Positions 1 through 10,352 are shown, counted from the stretch's first letter. The stretch: DNA of 20,177 nucleotides from Holophagaceae bacterium (GCA_016710635.1 JADJVL010000009.1:1-20177); one strand, 5' to 3'. Notes: generated from the sequence alone by a model not told the origin. Numbers and translations: made by a program.

Positions 1-570
1 ATGAGCATCGGATGAGACGACCCAGCACGTACAAAGCGCAGGTCGCCCACGCCCGTGAAATCGCCCCGGCGCCGAACGTCGATGGCCAACACCCGAGCAC
101 CAGGAAGGGGCGGCAGCGAGTTGCTTGGCGCCGATGCGGGCGCCGGATGCGCTCGGCGATCCGGGCGCTCAGCAGAGACCATGAAGACCAGGGTCATGGG
201 CGGCTGGTCCCAGAACAGCGTGTGTTTGTTCGGATGCCAGTGGTAGTAGCTGGAGCCGAAGCCCACCAGCACCACCTTCCCGCGAGCGCCGCGATAGGCC
301 CAGGCCTCGGGGATCGTGGAAGCGGAAGGAGCCTTCCGGAGAACGATCAGGCCCCAGACCCCGAAAGGCAGGAAGGGCGCGTTGGAAAGCACGTTCCAGA
401 AGTTCGGAATCCCTAACATCGTCGCCCGTCGCGAAGGCGTGAATGCCCAGAAGCGGGATCCTGGGCATTCTGGGCGGGACGAAGGCGCGCCACCCGATGC
501 CCGGGGCCGAGCCGACGAGCAGGGCGACGCGGATGCGGAAGGCGCGTTCGGAAAGGACCGTGGAAGCCAT
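1..570 (-). CDS. Ceramidase-like multi-pass membrane protein, partial and frameshifted
   Basis: The start is an ATG at 570; the C-terminus lies beyond the left edge. Reading in the first frame gives an N-terminal hydrophobic segment and then HAFATGDD. The protein continues from about 420 in another frame as MLGIPNFWNVLSNAPFL, and later GFGSSYYHWHPNKHTLFWDQ and PPMTLVFM, before slipping frame again near 178. The pattern HAFAD-x-LLGIPNF-x-NVxSNxPF followed by SxYYHxxPxxxTLFWDxxPMT is typical of the alkaline ceramidase / ceramidase-domain membrane family, whose conserved His and Asp residues bind the catalytic metal. At least two frameshifts interrupt it. Since other genes in the left half are broken the same way, sequence error is more likely than gene decay. 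Substrate cannot be told from sequence. Confidence 0.6.
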
Positions 571-610
571 GCTTCAGGATCGGGAACCAGGACCCCAGGT
601 AGACTGTCGG

Positions 611-1690
611 ATGCGAAACCGCGCTCCAGCCCTGGGACGTGGCGGCCCCCAGGCAGACCGGCCTGCCCTCGGCCTACGGCCTGCTCCGGATCTACCTGGG
701 AGCCTCTCAAACCCCGGCTGGCCCCAGGCACCTCCCAGCCAGGCTGCAGCGGCAGTATCCACAGCCAGGGACAACCACAAAGCCTCTCGAAGGTGAAAGC
801 CCCGGGCCTGGTTCGAGGAACGCTTCGACCTGGGCCTGCCCCGCCATCGCCGAGTCCACGCCCTCCGGGGACGGTTCCACCAAGCTCGTGCTGGCGCTCA
901 CCAGGACGGGAAGCGCATCGAGTGCGTGCACATGCCCCGGCGGGTGCGCAATCCGCGCGTCACCTACTGCATCTCCAGCCAGGTGGGCTGCGCCATGGGT
1001 TGCACCTTCTGCGCCACGGGCTCCATGGGCATCGTGCGCAACCTTTCCGCCGGGGAGATCGTCGGCCAGGTGCTGGGCCTGATGCGCGACCTCGGCCCCG
1101 CCCAGAGCTCCCAGGTGACGCTCGTCTTCATGGGCATGGGCGAGCCCTCCACAACCTGGAAAACCTGACCGGGCCATGCGCATCCTCTGCCACCAGGTCG
1201 GGCCTCGACATCCCGGCCCGGCGCATCACAGTGAGCACCTCGGGGCTGGTGAGCGGCATCGAGAAGCTGGCGTTGATGCAGCCCCGGCCCCGCTGGCGCT
1301 CAGTCTCAACGCCACCACCGACGCGGCGCTGCGCGCACCATGCCCGTGAATCGCGTGTGGAACCTGGCGCGGCTGCGGGAGGCCCTGGACGCCTGGGGAC
1401 CCCGGCGCAACGAGAAGTTCACCTTCGAGTACGTGCTCCTCGCCGGCGAGAACGACACGGCGGAAGACGCGGACCGCCTGGCGGACTGGCTCGGCGACCT
1501 GCGGCGCAGCCACAACCTGAACCTGATCCCCATGAACGAGCACGCCGCCAGCGACTTCCACGAACCCGCCGAGGCCCGCATCCAGGCTTTCGCCGGACGC
1601 CTCAAGGCCCACGGCTGCTTCGTCACCGTGCGCCGCTCGGGGCCCGGACGTGCAGGCGGCCTGCGGGCGCTGGTGAAGGAGAAGCCGTGA
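611..1690 (+). CDS. rlmN: 23S rRNA (adenine-C2)-methyltransferase RlmN, frameshifted
   Basis: This is a radical-SAM enzyme that methylates C2 of A2503 in 23S rRNA and A37 of some tRNAs. The radical-SAM triad is seen near 990-1020 as GCAMGCTFCATG (CxxxCxxC), followed by GEIVGQVL and the glycine-rich VFMGMGEP. The protein continues in a second frame (LENLT, then LDIPARRITVSTSGLVSGI) and in a third from about 1290 (NATTDAALRA, MPVNRVWNL, FEYVLLAGENDT, NLIPMNEH), to a TGA at 1688-1690. At least three frame changes are needed, and the N-terminal third is scrambled, so the start at 611 is uncertain. The stop overlaps the GTG start of the next gene, so the two were probably co-translated. In view of the RNA-repair locus at the other end of the window, it is worth noting that this enzyme also modifies tRNA, but I see no direct link. 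Confidence 0.8.
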
Positions 1691-2534
1691 ACCCCACCGC
1701 GATCCTGCTGATCAACTGCCCGGACCAGAAGGGCATCGTGGCGCGGCTCTCGACCTTCGTCTTCGAGCACGGCGGCAACATCGTGGACTCGGACCATCAT
1801 TCGGACCTCGCCGCGAAGCGCTTCCTGGGCCGCATCGAATGGGAGCTCGAAGGCTTCGGCCTGTCCCGGGAGGATCTGGCCGCCCGCGCCGCTGAGGTCG
1901 CCGGTCCCATGGGCGGCGCCTGGTCCCTGCACTTCTCCGACGAGCTCCCAAGGTCGCCCTGTGGTGCAGCAAGCAGGACCACTGCCTGCTGGACCTGCTG
2001 TGGCGGCAACGGGCCGGCGAGCTGCGCTGCGCCATCGCCCTCGTCCTCAGCAACCATCCGGACCTGGAGCCTGTGGCGGCCCAGTTCGGCGTGCCCTTCC
2101 TGCACGTGCCCATCACCGCCGACACCAGGCCAACGCCGAGGCCTGGAGCTGGCGTCCTCCAGGAGCGGGGCATCGAGCTGGTGGTGCTCGCCAAGTACAT
2201 GCAGGTGCTCAGCGACGGCTTCATCCAGGCCTTTCCGTCCATCATCAACATCCACCACAGCTTCCTGCCGGCCTTCGCGGGCGCCATGCCCTATCACCAG
2301 GCCCACGCCCGGGGCGTGAAGGTCATCGGCGCCACCGCCCACTACGTGACGCCGGACCTGGACGCGGGCCCCATCCTCGAGCAGGACATCATCCGGGTGA
2401 GCCACCGGGACACGGTGGAAGACCTGGTGCGCAAGGGGAAGGACCTGGAGCGCATCGTCCTCGCACGCGCCGTGCGGCTCCACCTTCTGCGCCGGGTCCT
2501 CACCTACAACAACCGCACCGTCGTCTTCGAGTGA
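1687..2534 (+). CDS. purU: Formyltetrahydrofolate deformylase PurU, frameshifted
   Basis: PurU hydrolyses 10-formyl-tetrahydrofolate to formate and tetrahydrofolate, feeding formate to purine synthesis and balancing one-carbon pools. A GTG start at 1687 overlaps the rlmN stop. The N-terminal ACT domain begins AILLINCPDQKGIVARLS, with FEHGGNIVDSDHHSD. The frame slips at about 1950; the protein resumes as VALWCSKQDHCLLDLLWR and runs into the formyltransferase-fold domain: LSNHPDLEPVAAQFGVPF, the NIHHSFLPAF catalytic asparagine/histidine segment, and TPDLDAGPI with the catalytic aspartate. A further compensating pair of indels around 2125-2160 replaces the expected DTRQANAEA with DTRPTPRPG. Length (about 282 residues if repaired) matches the family. 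Confident identity; reading frame damaged, most likely by sequence errors. Confidence 0.85.
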
Positions 2535-2547
2535 AGGTGGAGGCCCC

Positions 2548-3006
2548 ATGCTGAGCATTCCCGTCCACGTCCTGCCCCACGGCGAGGGCCTGGAACTGCC
2601 CGCCTTCGCCACCGAACACGCCGCCGCCATGGACCTGCGGGCGGCGATCCCCGTCGCCGAAGCCTGGTTCATCCCACCCGGAGAACGAAGGCTGGTGCCC
2701 ACCGGACTCACCATGGCCATCCCGCCGGGCTTCGAGGGGCAGGTGCGGCCGCGCTCGGGACTGGCCCTGAAGCACGGCGTCACGGTGCTGAACGCCCCGG
2801 GCACCATCGATGCGGACTACCGGGGCGAAGTGCAGGTGCTGCTGGTGAACCACGGCCAGGAGCCCTTCGACCTCCACCGGGGCGAGCGCGTGGCCCAGCT
2901 CCTCATCGCCCGCTGCGAGTCCTGGGACTGGGCCCCGGCCATCAGCCTCGAAGACCTGGGCGCCACGGACCGCGGGAGCGGCGGGTACGGTTCCACCGGG
3001 CGCTGA
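2548..3006 (+). CDS. dut: dUTP diphosphatase
   Basis: Trimeric dUTPase that converts dUTP to dUMP and pyrophosphate, keeping uracil out of DNA and supplying dTMP synthesis. All five family motifs are visible in the 152 residues: I, AAAMDLRA; II, RPRSGLA; III, NAPGTIDADYRGEV with the catalytic aspartate; IV, RVAQLLI; V, the flexible C-terminal RGSGGYGSTG that closes over the nucleotide. It lies 13 nt after purU on the same strand, with an AAGGTGGAGG ribosome site just upstream, and is intact, unlike the two genes before it. It ends just before a strong stem-loop. Confidence 0.95.
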   Translation: MLSIPVHVLPHGEGLELPAFATEHAAAMDLRAAIPVAEAWFIPPGERRLVPTGLTMAIPPGFEGQVRPRSGLALKHGVTVLNAPGTIDADYRGEVQVLLVNHGQEPFDLHRGERVAQLLIARCESWDWAPAISLEDLGATDRGSGGYGSTGR

Positions 3007-3026
3007 GCGGCTGGATGTGGCCCTGA

Positions 3027-3060
3027 CGCAGAAACGGCGCCTTGCGGCGCCGTTTCTGCG
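3027..3060. terminator. Bidirectional stem-loop terminator between dut and ompH
   Basis: A perfect 15-bp inverted repeat, CGCAGAAACGGCGCC, with loop TTGC and then its complement. It sits between the convergent ends of dut (plus) and ompH (minus), and the A/T flanks of the stem give short T-runs on both strands, so it can serve either direction. Confidence 0.8.
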
Positions 3061-3073
3061 AACAGGATGAAGG

Positions 3074-3679
3074 CTAGTTCTTCTTCGCCGGGGCGGCAGC
3101 GGGCTTCGCGGCGGGGGCGGCGGGCTTCGCGGCCGGGGCACCGGGCTTCGCGGCGCCTTCGGGGAACTTGGCGTCGTAGCGCTTCACCACTTCCGCGGTG
3201 AAGGCCGTCGCCCACTTGTCGTCCACGGGCAGCAGGAAGGCAGCGGACTCGCGGCCGTACTGGAACAGGAGCTGGAGCTTCCACTCCTCGGAGAGCTGCT
3301 TGACGATGGGACCGACCTCGACCTGGAAGGCGTTCATGACCTTCTCCTGGGTCTTGTTGAACTCCTTCTGGCTGTCCTCCTGCATGCGCCGCATCTGCAG
3401 CTCGCCGTCCTGCAGCTCGCGCTGCAGCTTCGCCCGGCCCTCTTCGGAGAGGCTGGTGGACTTCAGCTGCTGCTCCTTGGACTGCAGCTCATCGGCGCGG
3501 GCCTTGAGGCGGTCCTGCAGCTCCTTGCCCTTGGCCTCGACTTCGGCGAACAGCTTCTTGCCGCGGTTGGAGGACGAAATGACCTGGTCCGGGGCGAAGA
3601 TGGCGAGGCGCACGGTGGCCACGTCCTGGGCGAGCATGGGCACGACGGCGAAGGCCGCGGCGAGGAAAAGACGGCGCAT
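3074..3679 (-). CDS. OmpH/Skp-family periplasmic chaperone
   Basis: Skp/OmpH chaperones hold unfolded outer-membrane proteins in the periplasm on their way to the BAM machine. The ATG at 3679 (MRRLFL...) follows GGGAG at good spacing; an in-frame TTG slightly upstream is less likely. Residues 1-18 form a signal peptide ending MLAQ. A long charged coiled coil follows (about residues 40-130: LFAEVEAKGKELQDRLKARA and so on). The C-terminal tail is a low-complexity Ala/Pro/Lys repeat (AAKPAAPAAKPAAAP), not usual in Skp. At 201 residues it is somewhat longer than E. coli Skp because of that tail. It lies downstream of bamA on the same strand, the usual partner. Stop codon is TAG. Confidence 0.85.
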   Translation of the reverse strand: MRRLFLAAAFAVVPMLAQDVATVRLAIFAPDQVISSSNRGKKLFAEVEAKGKELQDRLKARADELQSKEQQLKSTSLSEEGRAKLQRELQDGELQMRRMQEDSQKEFNKTQEKVMNAFQVEVGPIVKQLSEEWKLQLLFQYGRESAAFLLPVDDKWATAFTAEVVKRYDAKFPEGAAKPGAPAAKPAAPAAKPAAAPAKKN

Positions 3680-3795
3680 GGATGCTCCCAAAAGGTTGAT
3701 TCTATCGCGGGTCCGCAGGCGGACGAAGCGCCAATTTCATTGAAATGCCTGGGAACTTCGGCTTCCGTTCCGGCAGGGCAACCCTTGGCCTGGGC

Positions 3796-6373
3796 CTAGA
3801 AGGTCGTGCCGATGGAGAACTGGAAGTCGTTGCGGCTTTCGATATCGAAGGGATAGGGATTCAGCTTCCGGCTCCAGATCAGCCGCAGCGGCGCCGGGCT
3901 GATGGGGAGGAAGAAGCGGAGTTCCAGGCCGGCGGAGCGGAGCAGGTCCCGGTCCGTGTAGTAGAGGGCCTGCCCGTTCTCGAAGTAGGGCACCTGGTGG
4001 CGGGAGAAGACCCTCGTCCCGGGGCCCCAGGCGTTGCCGGCGTCGAAGAAGAGCACCGTCCGGAACTGGTCGGCGATCTTGAACTGGTATTCCACGTTCA
4101 GGATGAGCTGCTTGTTGCCGCCCACGATGACCGGCCGGTTGAGGTTGTCGTAGATGAGCGAGCCCACCTGCCCGTAGCGGTAGCCGCGGATGGTGTTCTC
4201 CCCGCCGGGACGGAAGTACTGGAAGTAAGGCAGCTCTTCCGAACTGAGGTTGCGCAGGTAGCCGTAACTGGCGTTGAAGGCGAAGATGTGGCGATCCGCG
4301 ATGTTGCCGAACTTGCTGAAGTCGAAGGTCGCCCGCATGAAGGGCTTGTCGGTGCCGAACTGCCAGCCGCCGTATTCCAGGGCCGCGCCCAGCTTCGTGC
4401 CCGCCGTGGGCTTGAAGGGGTGGTTGACCGTGGAGTACACCACGCTCGTGTTGAAGGTGGAGGTGAGCTGGCTGTTGGTGTCCCCGGAAGGCGAAGTTGC
4501 GCCCGCCCGCGATCTTCACGATGGAGAAGTTGTAGCCGACGCCCACGGTGGTGAAGAATGCCCACGCGGAGCGGTTCGCCAGGAAGGTCGACAGCCGGGT
4601 GCCCGTGGAAATGCCCAGGGACCGGGTGAACTGCTTGTAGGCCAGGTCCGCGCCCACGCGGCTGGCGTCGTACTCGGTGGCGCCGTTCGCGATGCTCGCG
4701 CCGAAGGAGTAGGGCAGGTCGAAGACGTAGGGTTCGGTGAAGGCGACGGAGAAGTTCCGCTGGAACTTGCCGCCGTTGTAGGCGAAGGAGAGGGTCTCGC
4801 CGCCGCCGCCCAGGTTCTTCGTGGAGAAGCTGAGGCCCAGGGAGAATCCGAAGAGGGAGCCATAGCCGCCCTGGAAGAGGATCTCGTTGACGCCGGACTC
4901 CTCGCCCTTGATGGTGATGTCCACCTGGGGCTTGTCGGGAACGAAGTCCACCTTGGGTTCCTGGGCCTTCACGTCGAAGAAGCCGAGCTGGCCGAGGCCC
5001 GTGTAGGAATCCTTGAAGGAGGCGGCGCCGAAGGGATCGCCTTCCTTCAGCAGCATGGAGCGCCGCAGGACCTTGTCCTTGGTGGTGGTGTTCCCTTCGA
5101 AGGAGATGCGGCGGATGGTGAACGCCTCGCCCTCGTCGACCTTCAGGGTCACGTCCACCTTCTTGAGCCCGCCTTCGTCGCGCACGTCGAGCTTCTTGTC
5201 CGCGCGGAAGGCGATGTAGGACTGGTCGGCGTAGGCCTCCTTCACCTTGTCCAGACCCTTGTTCAGGGCGTCGAGGTCGAAGGGGCGGCGCTTGTTGTCC
5301 GGCAGGTCCTCCGTGTTGGGCTTCAAATTCAGGAACTTGGCCAGCCAGGAGCGGTTGTCGCGCTTGGCCTCGGCGATCTTCAGCCGGAAGAAGCGTTCGT
5401 TGAAGAGCTTGTCGTTGCCTTCGAGCTTGAGGCGCCCCTCGTAGAACTTCTCCCCTTCGAGGATGGGGATCGTGAGGGTCGCCCGCAGGTCGTACTTGGG
5501 GGACTGGCCCTTCTTGAGGCGCTTCTCGTTCTTCTTGCGGATGGCGGCGGTGGTGCGGTCCTGGACGTCGATGACCGGCTGGCCCACGAAGACGTCCTTG
5601 TAGCCGTTGCGCCAGTAGAGCTCCTTGATGCGCTTCAGGTCCTCGTCCATGTTCTTGTCGACCAGCAGGTCATGGCTCGTCACCCAGGAGAACATCCAGT
5701 GCTTGCGGGTCTTCTCCATCGCCTTCTCGAGCTGGCGGTTGGAGAAGAGCTTCGCGCCCCGGAAGGCGATCTTGTAGATGCGCGCCTTCCCGCCCTCCTT
5801 GATGTCGAAGACCAGGCGGGCGATGCCCGGGCCCATGGGCTCGAGACTGATGGCGACGACCGGGTTCCGGAAGCCCTTCTCGGCGGCCTGCTCGACGATG
5901 AGGGACTTGATCTTGCGGGCCGATTCGGGGTCGTAGACCGAATCCGTCTTGAGCTCGAGCTTCTTCTCCTTGACCTTGTCCTTGATGATCGTCACGCCGA
6001 GCTCGGTGCCCCCGCGGTAGTCGACCTCCTTGATGAGGGGCCGCTCCATCACCCGGATGACCAGCCGCTTCCCGCCGGGCTCGTCTTCGACCTCGAACTT
6101 GATGTCGTCGTAGGTCCCCGTGGCCCAGAGCTTCTCGAGGACCGCCGTGAGGTCGATGTTGCGCAGGTCGTCCCCGACCTTCAGGCCCGAGCGGAAGATC
6201 ACGGTTTCCGGCGTGAGCTTCACCGCGCCGAGCACCTCGATCCGCCGGATGGTCTCGCCTTCCTGGCCTCGTAGGGGCGCCGCCGAGGCCAGCGCGAGCA
6301 TCAGCAGGGGAGACAACATCCCTCCCCGCCACCGGGCCACTGCCCGGCGGTTCATCGATTCCAAAAAGCTCAT
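3796..6373 (-). CDS. bamA: Outer membrane assembly factor BamA, one frameshift
   Basis: BamA is the Omp85-type barrel that inserts beta-barrel proteins into the outer membrane. The start ATG at 6373 overlaps the clpC stop (ATGA), giving MSFLESMNRR and a signal peptide ending near LRGQ. Five POTRA-type repeats can be traced from IRRIEVLG through VDVTLKVDEGEAFTIRRISF. The barrel begins near ESGVNEILFQGGYGSLFGFS. At about 4490 the frame changes after GGRNFAF; the rest of the barrel resumes as NSQLTSTFNTSVVYSTVNHP, with the conserved IRGYRYG lid motif, and ends FQFSIGTTF followed by TAG, a good C-terminal beta-signal with terminal Phe. A barrel without that end would be useless, so the frameshift is probably a sequence error. 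Confidence 0.9.
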
Positions 6374-8817
6374 CCGTTCACTCCCGCCATTTCAGCCGCG
6401 GCTTCGGAGAAGGCGGGCACCAGCTTTCCATCCTGGAGGTCGAAGTGCACGATACCGGCGGGCACTTCCTCTCGGCTCACCATGAGCTCGGCCAGGGGAT
6501 CCTCGATCTGCTTCTGGATGGCGCGGCGCAGGGGCCGGGCGCCATAGGCGCGGTCGCGGACAGTGGTCTTCACCAGCCAGTCGCAGGCCGCGTCCGTGAG
6601 GGTCACCACCAGGTGGTGCTTCTCGAGGGTCTTGTTGAGGTCTTCGATGAGGAGGCGGACGATGAGCCGCAGCTCCTCGTCGCCCAGGCGGTTGAAGACC
6701 ACGATCTCGTCGATGCGGTTCAGGAACTCCGGGGGGAAGTTCCGGCGCAGCACCTTCATGGCGTCGGCGGTCTTCGCGTCCGGCTTCTGGTCCTGCTCGA
6801 CGAAGCCGAGGTTCTTGTCGCTGAGCAGCTCCCGGCTGCCTACATTACTGGTCATGATGATGATGGTGTTCTTGAAGTCCACTTGGTTCCCGAAGGCATC
6901 CGAAGCCTGACCGTCGTCAAAGATCTGCAGCAGGATGTTGATCAGGTCCGGGTGGGCCTTTTCGACTTCGTCGAAGAGGATCACGCAATAGGGGTTGCGG
7001 CGGATGCGGTCCGTCAGCATGCCGCCCTCCTCGTAGCCCACGTAGCCGGGAGGCGCCCCGAGGAGCTTGCTCACCTCGTGCTTCTCCATGAACTCGCTCA
7101 TGTCGAAGCGGATCATCTTCTTGGGGTCGCCGAAGAGGAAGGCCGCCAGGCTCTTGGCCAGCTCGGTCTTGCCCACGCCGGTGGGGCCGAGGAACAGGAA
7201 GGAGCCCATGGGCCGGTTCGGGTTCTTGAGGCCCGTGCGGGCGCGGCGCACGGCGCGGCTGACCGCCGAGACCGCTTCGGACTGGCCGATGACCCGGGTG
7301 TTGAGCTTGTCTTCCATGTGGGAGAGGTTGGCCTTCTCGTCGTTCTTGAGGGCCGTGACGGGGATGCCGGTCCAGGAGGCCACCACGTCCTCGATGTCCC
7401 GTTCGGTGACTTCGGGGAACAGGGCGTAGTCCTCCCCCGCGGTCTCCGGCTTGTTCTTCTGCACTTCTTCCCGGAGCTGCAGCTCCCGCTGCCGCAGCAG
7501 CACGGCCCGCTCGAAGTCCCGGGCCAGGACGGCCTCGTTCATCTCGTTGATGACCCGGTGCAGTTCCTCCTCTGCCGCGTGGGTCTCGCCCACGGGCCCG
7601 CCGCCCCGGAGCTTCACCCGCGCCCCGGCCTCGTCCAGCAGGTCGATGGCCTTGTCCGGCAGGAACCGGTCGGTGATGTAGCGGTTGGACAGGTAGACCG
7701 AAGCCTCGAGCACCTTGTCGGGTAGCGGACCCGGTGGAAGAGCTCGTAGCGCTCCTGGATGCCTTGGAGGATGCGCAGGGATTCGGCCTCGTCCGGGGGA
7801 TTGACGCCCACGGGCTGGAAGCGGCGCACCAGGCTGCGGTCCTTGTCGATGTACTTGGCGTATTCCTTGTGCGTGGTCGCGCCGATGCACTGGATCTCGC
7901 CTCGGCTGAGGGCCGGCTTGAGGATGTTGGCGGCGTCCAGGCTGCCCTCCGCGGCGCCGGTGCCGATGAGGCTGTGAATCTCGTCGATGAAGAGCACCAC
8001 CGCCGGGTCCTTCGGGGCCTCCCGCGATGATGGATTTCAGGCGTTCCTCGAACTGGCCGCGGTACTTGGTGCTGGCGACCACCAGGCTCAGGTCCAGGGC
8101 GTAGATGCGCTTGTCCGCCAGGGTGCTCGGGACGTTCCCCTCGTAGATCCGCTGCGCCAGGCCCTCAACGATGGCGGTCTTGCCCACGCCCGCCTCGCCC
8201 AGCAGGATCGGATTGTTCTTGCGGCGGCGGCTGAGGATCTGGACGATGCGCTCGACCTCCGTCTCCCGGCCGATGAGGTTGTCGAAGATGCCCCGCTCGG
8301 CCATCTCGGAGAGGTTGCGGGCGAATTCGGAAAGAAGGGGGTGCTCCTTCTTCTTCTTGGCGATCTTCTCTTCCTTGGTGGCCTCCAGGAGGATCTCCTT
8401 GGCGGCGATGAGGTCCGCCCCGCCCTCCTTCAGCAGCCGGCCGGCCAGGGACTGTTCCTCCTTGAGCATGCCCAAGAGCAGGTGCTCGGCGCCCACGTGC
8501 TTGTGGTTGAGCTTGCCGCTCTCCGCCGTGGCGTGCTGGAGGATGCGCTTGACCTCCTCCTCCATGGGGATGTCGATGGAGGTCGAACTGGGCACGACCT
8601 TCTTGTCCTTGGGGGTGAGGGCCGCCACCAGGCGCTCCCTCAGGCCGCTCACGGAAACGCCCATCCGCTCCAGCAGCTGGGTGCTGGTTTTCTCCGATTC
8701 CCGCAGAAGCCCCAGCAGGAGATGCCCGCTCTGGATGCTTTCCGAACCGAACTGGCTGGCCTCGTAGCGGGCAAAGAACATGACCCGCCGGGCCTTCTCG
8801 GTGAATTTTTCGAACAT
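6370..8817 (-). CDS. clpC: ATP-dependent Clp protease ATP-binding subunit ClpC, two frameshifts
   Basis: ClpC is a hexameric AAA+ unfoldase that feeds proteins to ClpP. The start MFEKFTEKARRVMF is preceded by GGAGGGAG. The two N-terminal Clp_N repeats (GHLLLGLLRE and AEHLLLGMLKE) are followed by AAA-1 with Walker A GEAGVGKTAIVEG and Walker B VLFIDEIH. A UVR-like linker (VINEMNEAVLARDFERAVLL) marks it as ClpC, not ClpA or ClpB. AAA-2 has GPTGVGKTELAKSLA and CVILFDEVEKAH. Between about 7725 and 8020 the reading is in another frame (IGTGAAEGSLDAANILKPAL, IGATTHKEYAKYIDKD) and then returns, so two opposite indels exist; the product is otherwise full length (about 815 residues). The stop overlaps the bamA start. 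Confidence 0.9.
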   Translation of the reverse strand: MFEKFTEKARRVMFFARYEASQFGSESIQSGHLLLGLLRESEKTSTQLLERMGVSVSGLRERLVAALTPKDKKVVPSSTSIDIPMEEEVKRILQHATAESGKLNHKHVGAEHLLLGMLKEEQSLAGRLLKEGGADLIAAKEILLEATKEEKIAKKKKEHPLLSEFARNLSEMAERGIFDNLIGRETEVERIVQILSRRRKNNPILLGEAGVGKTAIVEGLAQRIYEGNVPSTLADKRIYALDLSLVVASTKYRGQFEERLKSIIAGGPEGPGGGALHRRDSQPHRHRRRGGQPGRRQHPQAGPQPRRDPVHRRDHAQGIRQVHRQGPQPGAPLPARGRQSPGRGRIPAHPPRHPGALRALPPGPLPDKVLEASVYLSNRYITDRFLPDKAIDLLDEAGARVKLRGGGPVGETHAAEEELHRVINEMNEAVLARDFERAVLLRQRELQLREEVQKNKPETAGEDYALFPEVTERDIEDVVASWTGIPVTALKNDEKANLSHMEDKLNTRVIGQSEAVSAVSRAVRRARTGLKNPNRPMGSFLFLGPTGVGKTELAKSLAAFLFGDPKKMIRFDMSEFMEKHEVSKLLGAPPGYVGYEEGGMLTDRIRRNPYCVILFDEVEKAHPDLINILLQIFDDGQASDAFGNQVDFKNTIIIMTSNVGSRELLSDKNLGFVEQDQKPDAKTADAMKVLRRNFPPEFLNRIDEIVVFNRLGDEELRLIVRLLIEDLNKTLEKHHLVVTLTDAACDWLVKTTVRDRAYGARPLRRAIQKQIEDPLAELMVSREEVPAGIVHFDLQDGKLVPAFSEAAAEMAGVNG

Positions 8818-8995
8818 GGGCGCTCCCTCCGCCGGGTGCTCCGGACGGGCCGCCGGGTTCCCGGGAAGCGGGAATCCGACGGCTCCAGGGTAGCGCGGCG
8901 GCCTCCCCTTTGCCCGTCCGCGTCGCCCGCCGCGGCCAAAGCCCGCTGGGAAGGACCTTCAAGGCCTAGTAATCTGGAACATTGGGGGTCAAGGC

Positions 8996-10299
8996 ATGGG
9001 CAAGCCCGTCGAGAATCTGGCCATCCTGGGGCTCCAGTGGGGCGATGAAGGCAAGGGCAAGGTCGTGGACCTCCTGGCCCCGCGGTTCCGGCATGTCGTG
9101 CGCTTCCAGGGCGGCAACAACGCCGGCCACACGGTGGTGGTCGACGGCGTCAGCGTCGCCCTGCACCAGGTGCCCAGCGGCGCCCTGCACCCCGGCTGCT
9201 TCCTGGTGGTGGGCAGCGGCGTGGTGCTGAACCTGGAGGTCTTCAACCAGGAGCTGGCCCGGCTGAAGGACCGGGGCTTCGACCTGGACGGCCGCCTCCT
9301 CCTAAGCGACCGGGCCCACGTCATCCTGCCCCACCACATCGCCCTGGACCTCTGGCGGGAGGGCGGCGCCAGCAAGATCGGCACCACCGGCCGCGGCATC
9401 GGGCCCGCCTACGAGATGAAGGCCGCCCGCATGGGCATCCGCCTGGGCGACCTGCGGCATCCCGCCATCCTCGCCGAGCGAATCCGGCCCGTGTACGAGG
9501 AGGTCCGCCTGCGGCCTGGGGCCGGGGCCAGCTGCCGCGCCTCGAAAGCCTCGTGGCGAACCTGTTGAAGCTCGCGGAACCCCTCCTGCCCTGCATCGGC
9601 GATGCCCAGACCCATCTCCAGACCGCCTGGGAGAAAGGCGAGGCCATCCTCTTCGAAGGCGCCCAGGCGACCCTGCTGGACCTCGACCACGGCACCTACC
9701 CCTTCGTCACCAGCTCCAGCTGCTCCCTCGGCGGGCTCTTCACCGGGACCGGCCTGCCCCCCAAGGCCCTGCACCGGGTCCTGGGCATCGCCAAGGCCTA
9801 CACCACCCGGGTGGGCGCGGGACCCATGCCCAGCGAACTCCTGGACGCCACCGGCGACCGCCTGCGGGAAGTCGGCAAGGAATTCGGCACCACCACGGGC
9901 CGGCCCCGCCGCTGCGGCTGGTTCGACGCCCCCATCACCGCCCACGCCTGCCGGACCAACGGCGTGGACGGCCTCGCCATCATGAAGCTGGACGTGCTGG
10001 ACGGGCTGGACCAGGTGGGCCTGGTGGTCGGCTACCGCGATGGCAACGGCGGCCTCACCCGCACCCTGCCCAGCTGCGCCTCGGAGTGGAAGGAACTGAA
10101 GCCGGAAATCCGTACCTTCGAAGGCTGGACGACCACCCGGGGCCTCACCTCCCACACCGCCCTGCCGCCTTCGGCCCAGGCCTACCTCGAAGCCCTGAGC
10201 GAGGCCGTGGAAATCCCCATCGACTACCTCAGCACGGGGCCGGACCGGCGGGAGGGCTGCCTCTATCCCGGTACCTTCCTGGAGCACCTGCTGGGCTGA
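8996..10299 (+). CDS. purA: Adenylosuccinate synthetase, one frameshift
   Basis: PurA joins IMP and aspartate using GTP, the first step from IMP to AMP. The N-terminus GLQWGDEGKGKVVDLLA holds the GTP-binding loop and catalytic Asp, followed by GGNNAGHTVVVDG with the catalytic His, and GTTGRGIGPAY. Near 9515-9550 the frame shifts; the rest reads LFEGAQATLLDLDHGTYPFV, VGAGPMPSEL, TGRPRRCGWFD and ends YPGTFLEHLLG. Repaired length is about 434 residues, as expected. The start ATG lies after GGGGGTCAAGGC. It is divergent from clpC across about 180 bp. A perfect hairpin follows the stop. Confidence 0.92.
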
Positions 10300-10317
10300 G
10301 GGCGACCCACACGCCGG

Positions 10318-10352
10318 GCACCGTGGTCCGCAACCTGAGCGGACCACGGTGC
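10318..10352 (+). terminator. Stem-loop after purA
   Basis: A perfect 14-bp inverted repeat, GCACCGTGGTCCGC, with a 7-nt loop AACCTGA, 18 nt after the purA stop. It has no T-tract, so it could be an intrinsic terminator of a GC-rich genome or a 3'-end protecting structure. Confidence 0.6.

Noticed and set aside
4274..6274. Very long plus-strand open frame opposite bamA
   Set aside because: Its protein is a Val/Leu/Glu-rich mirror of the coding strand, typical for high-GC genes; bamA domains on the minus strand explain the region.
7725..8030. Programmed frameshifting in clpC
   Set aside because: Two opposite indels in one gene, with similar breaks in five other genes of the same half, fit sequence error better; no slippery site with a downstream structure stands out.
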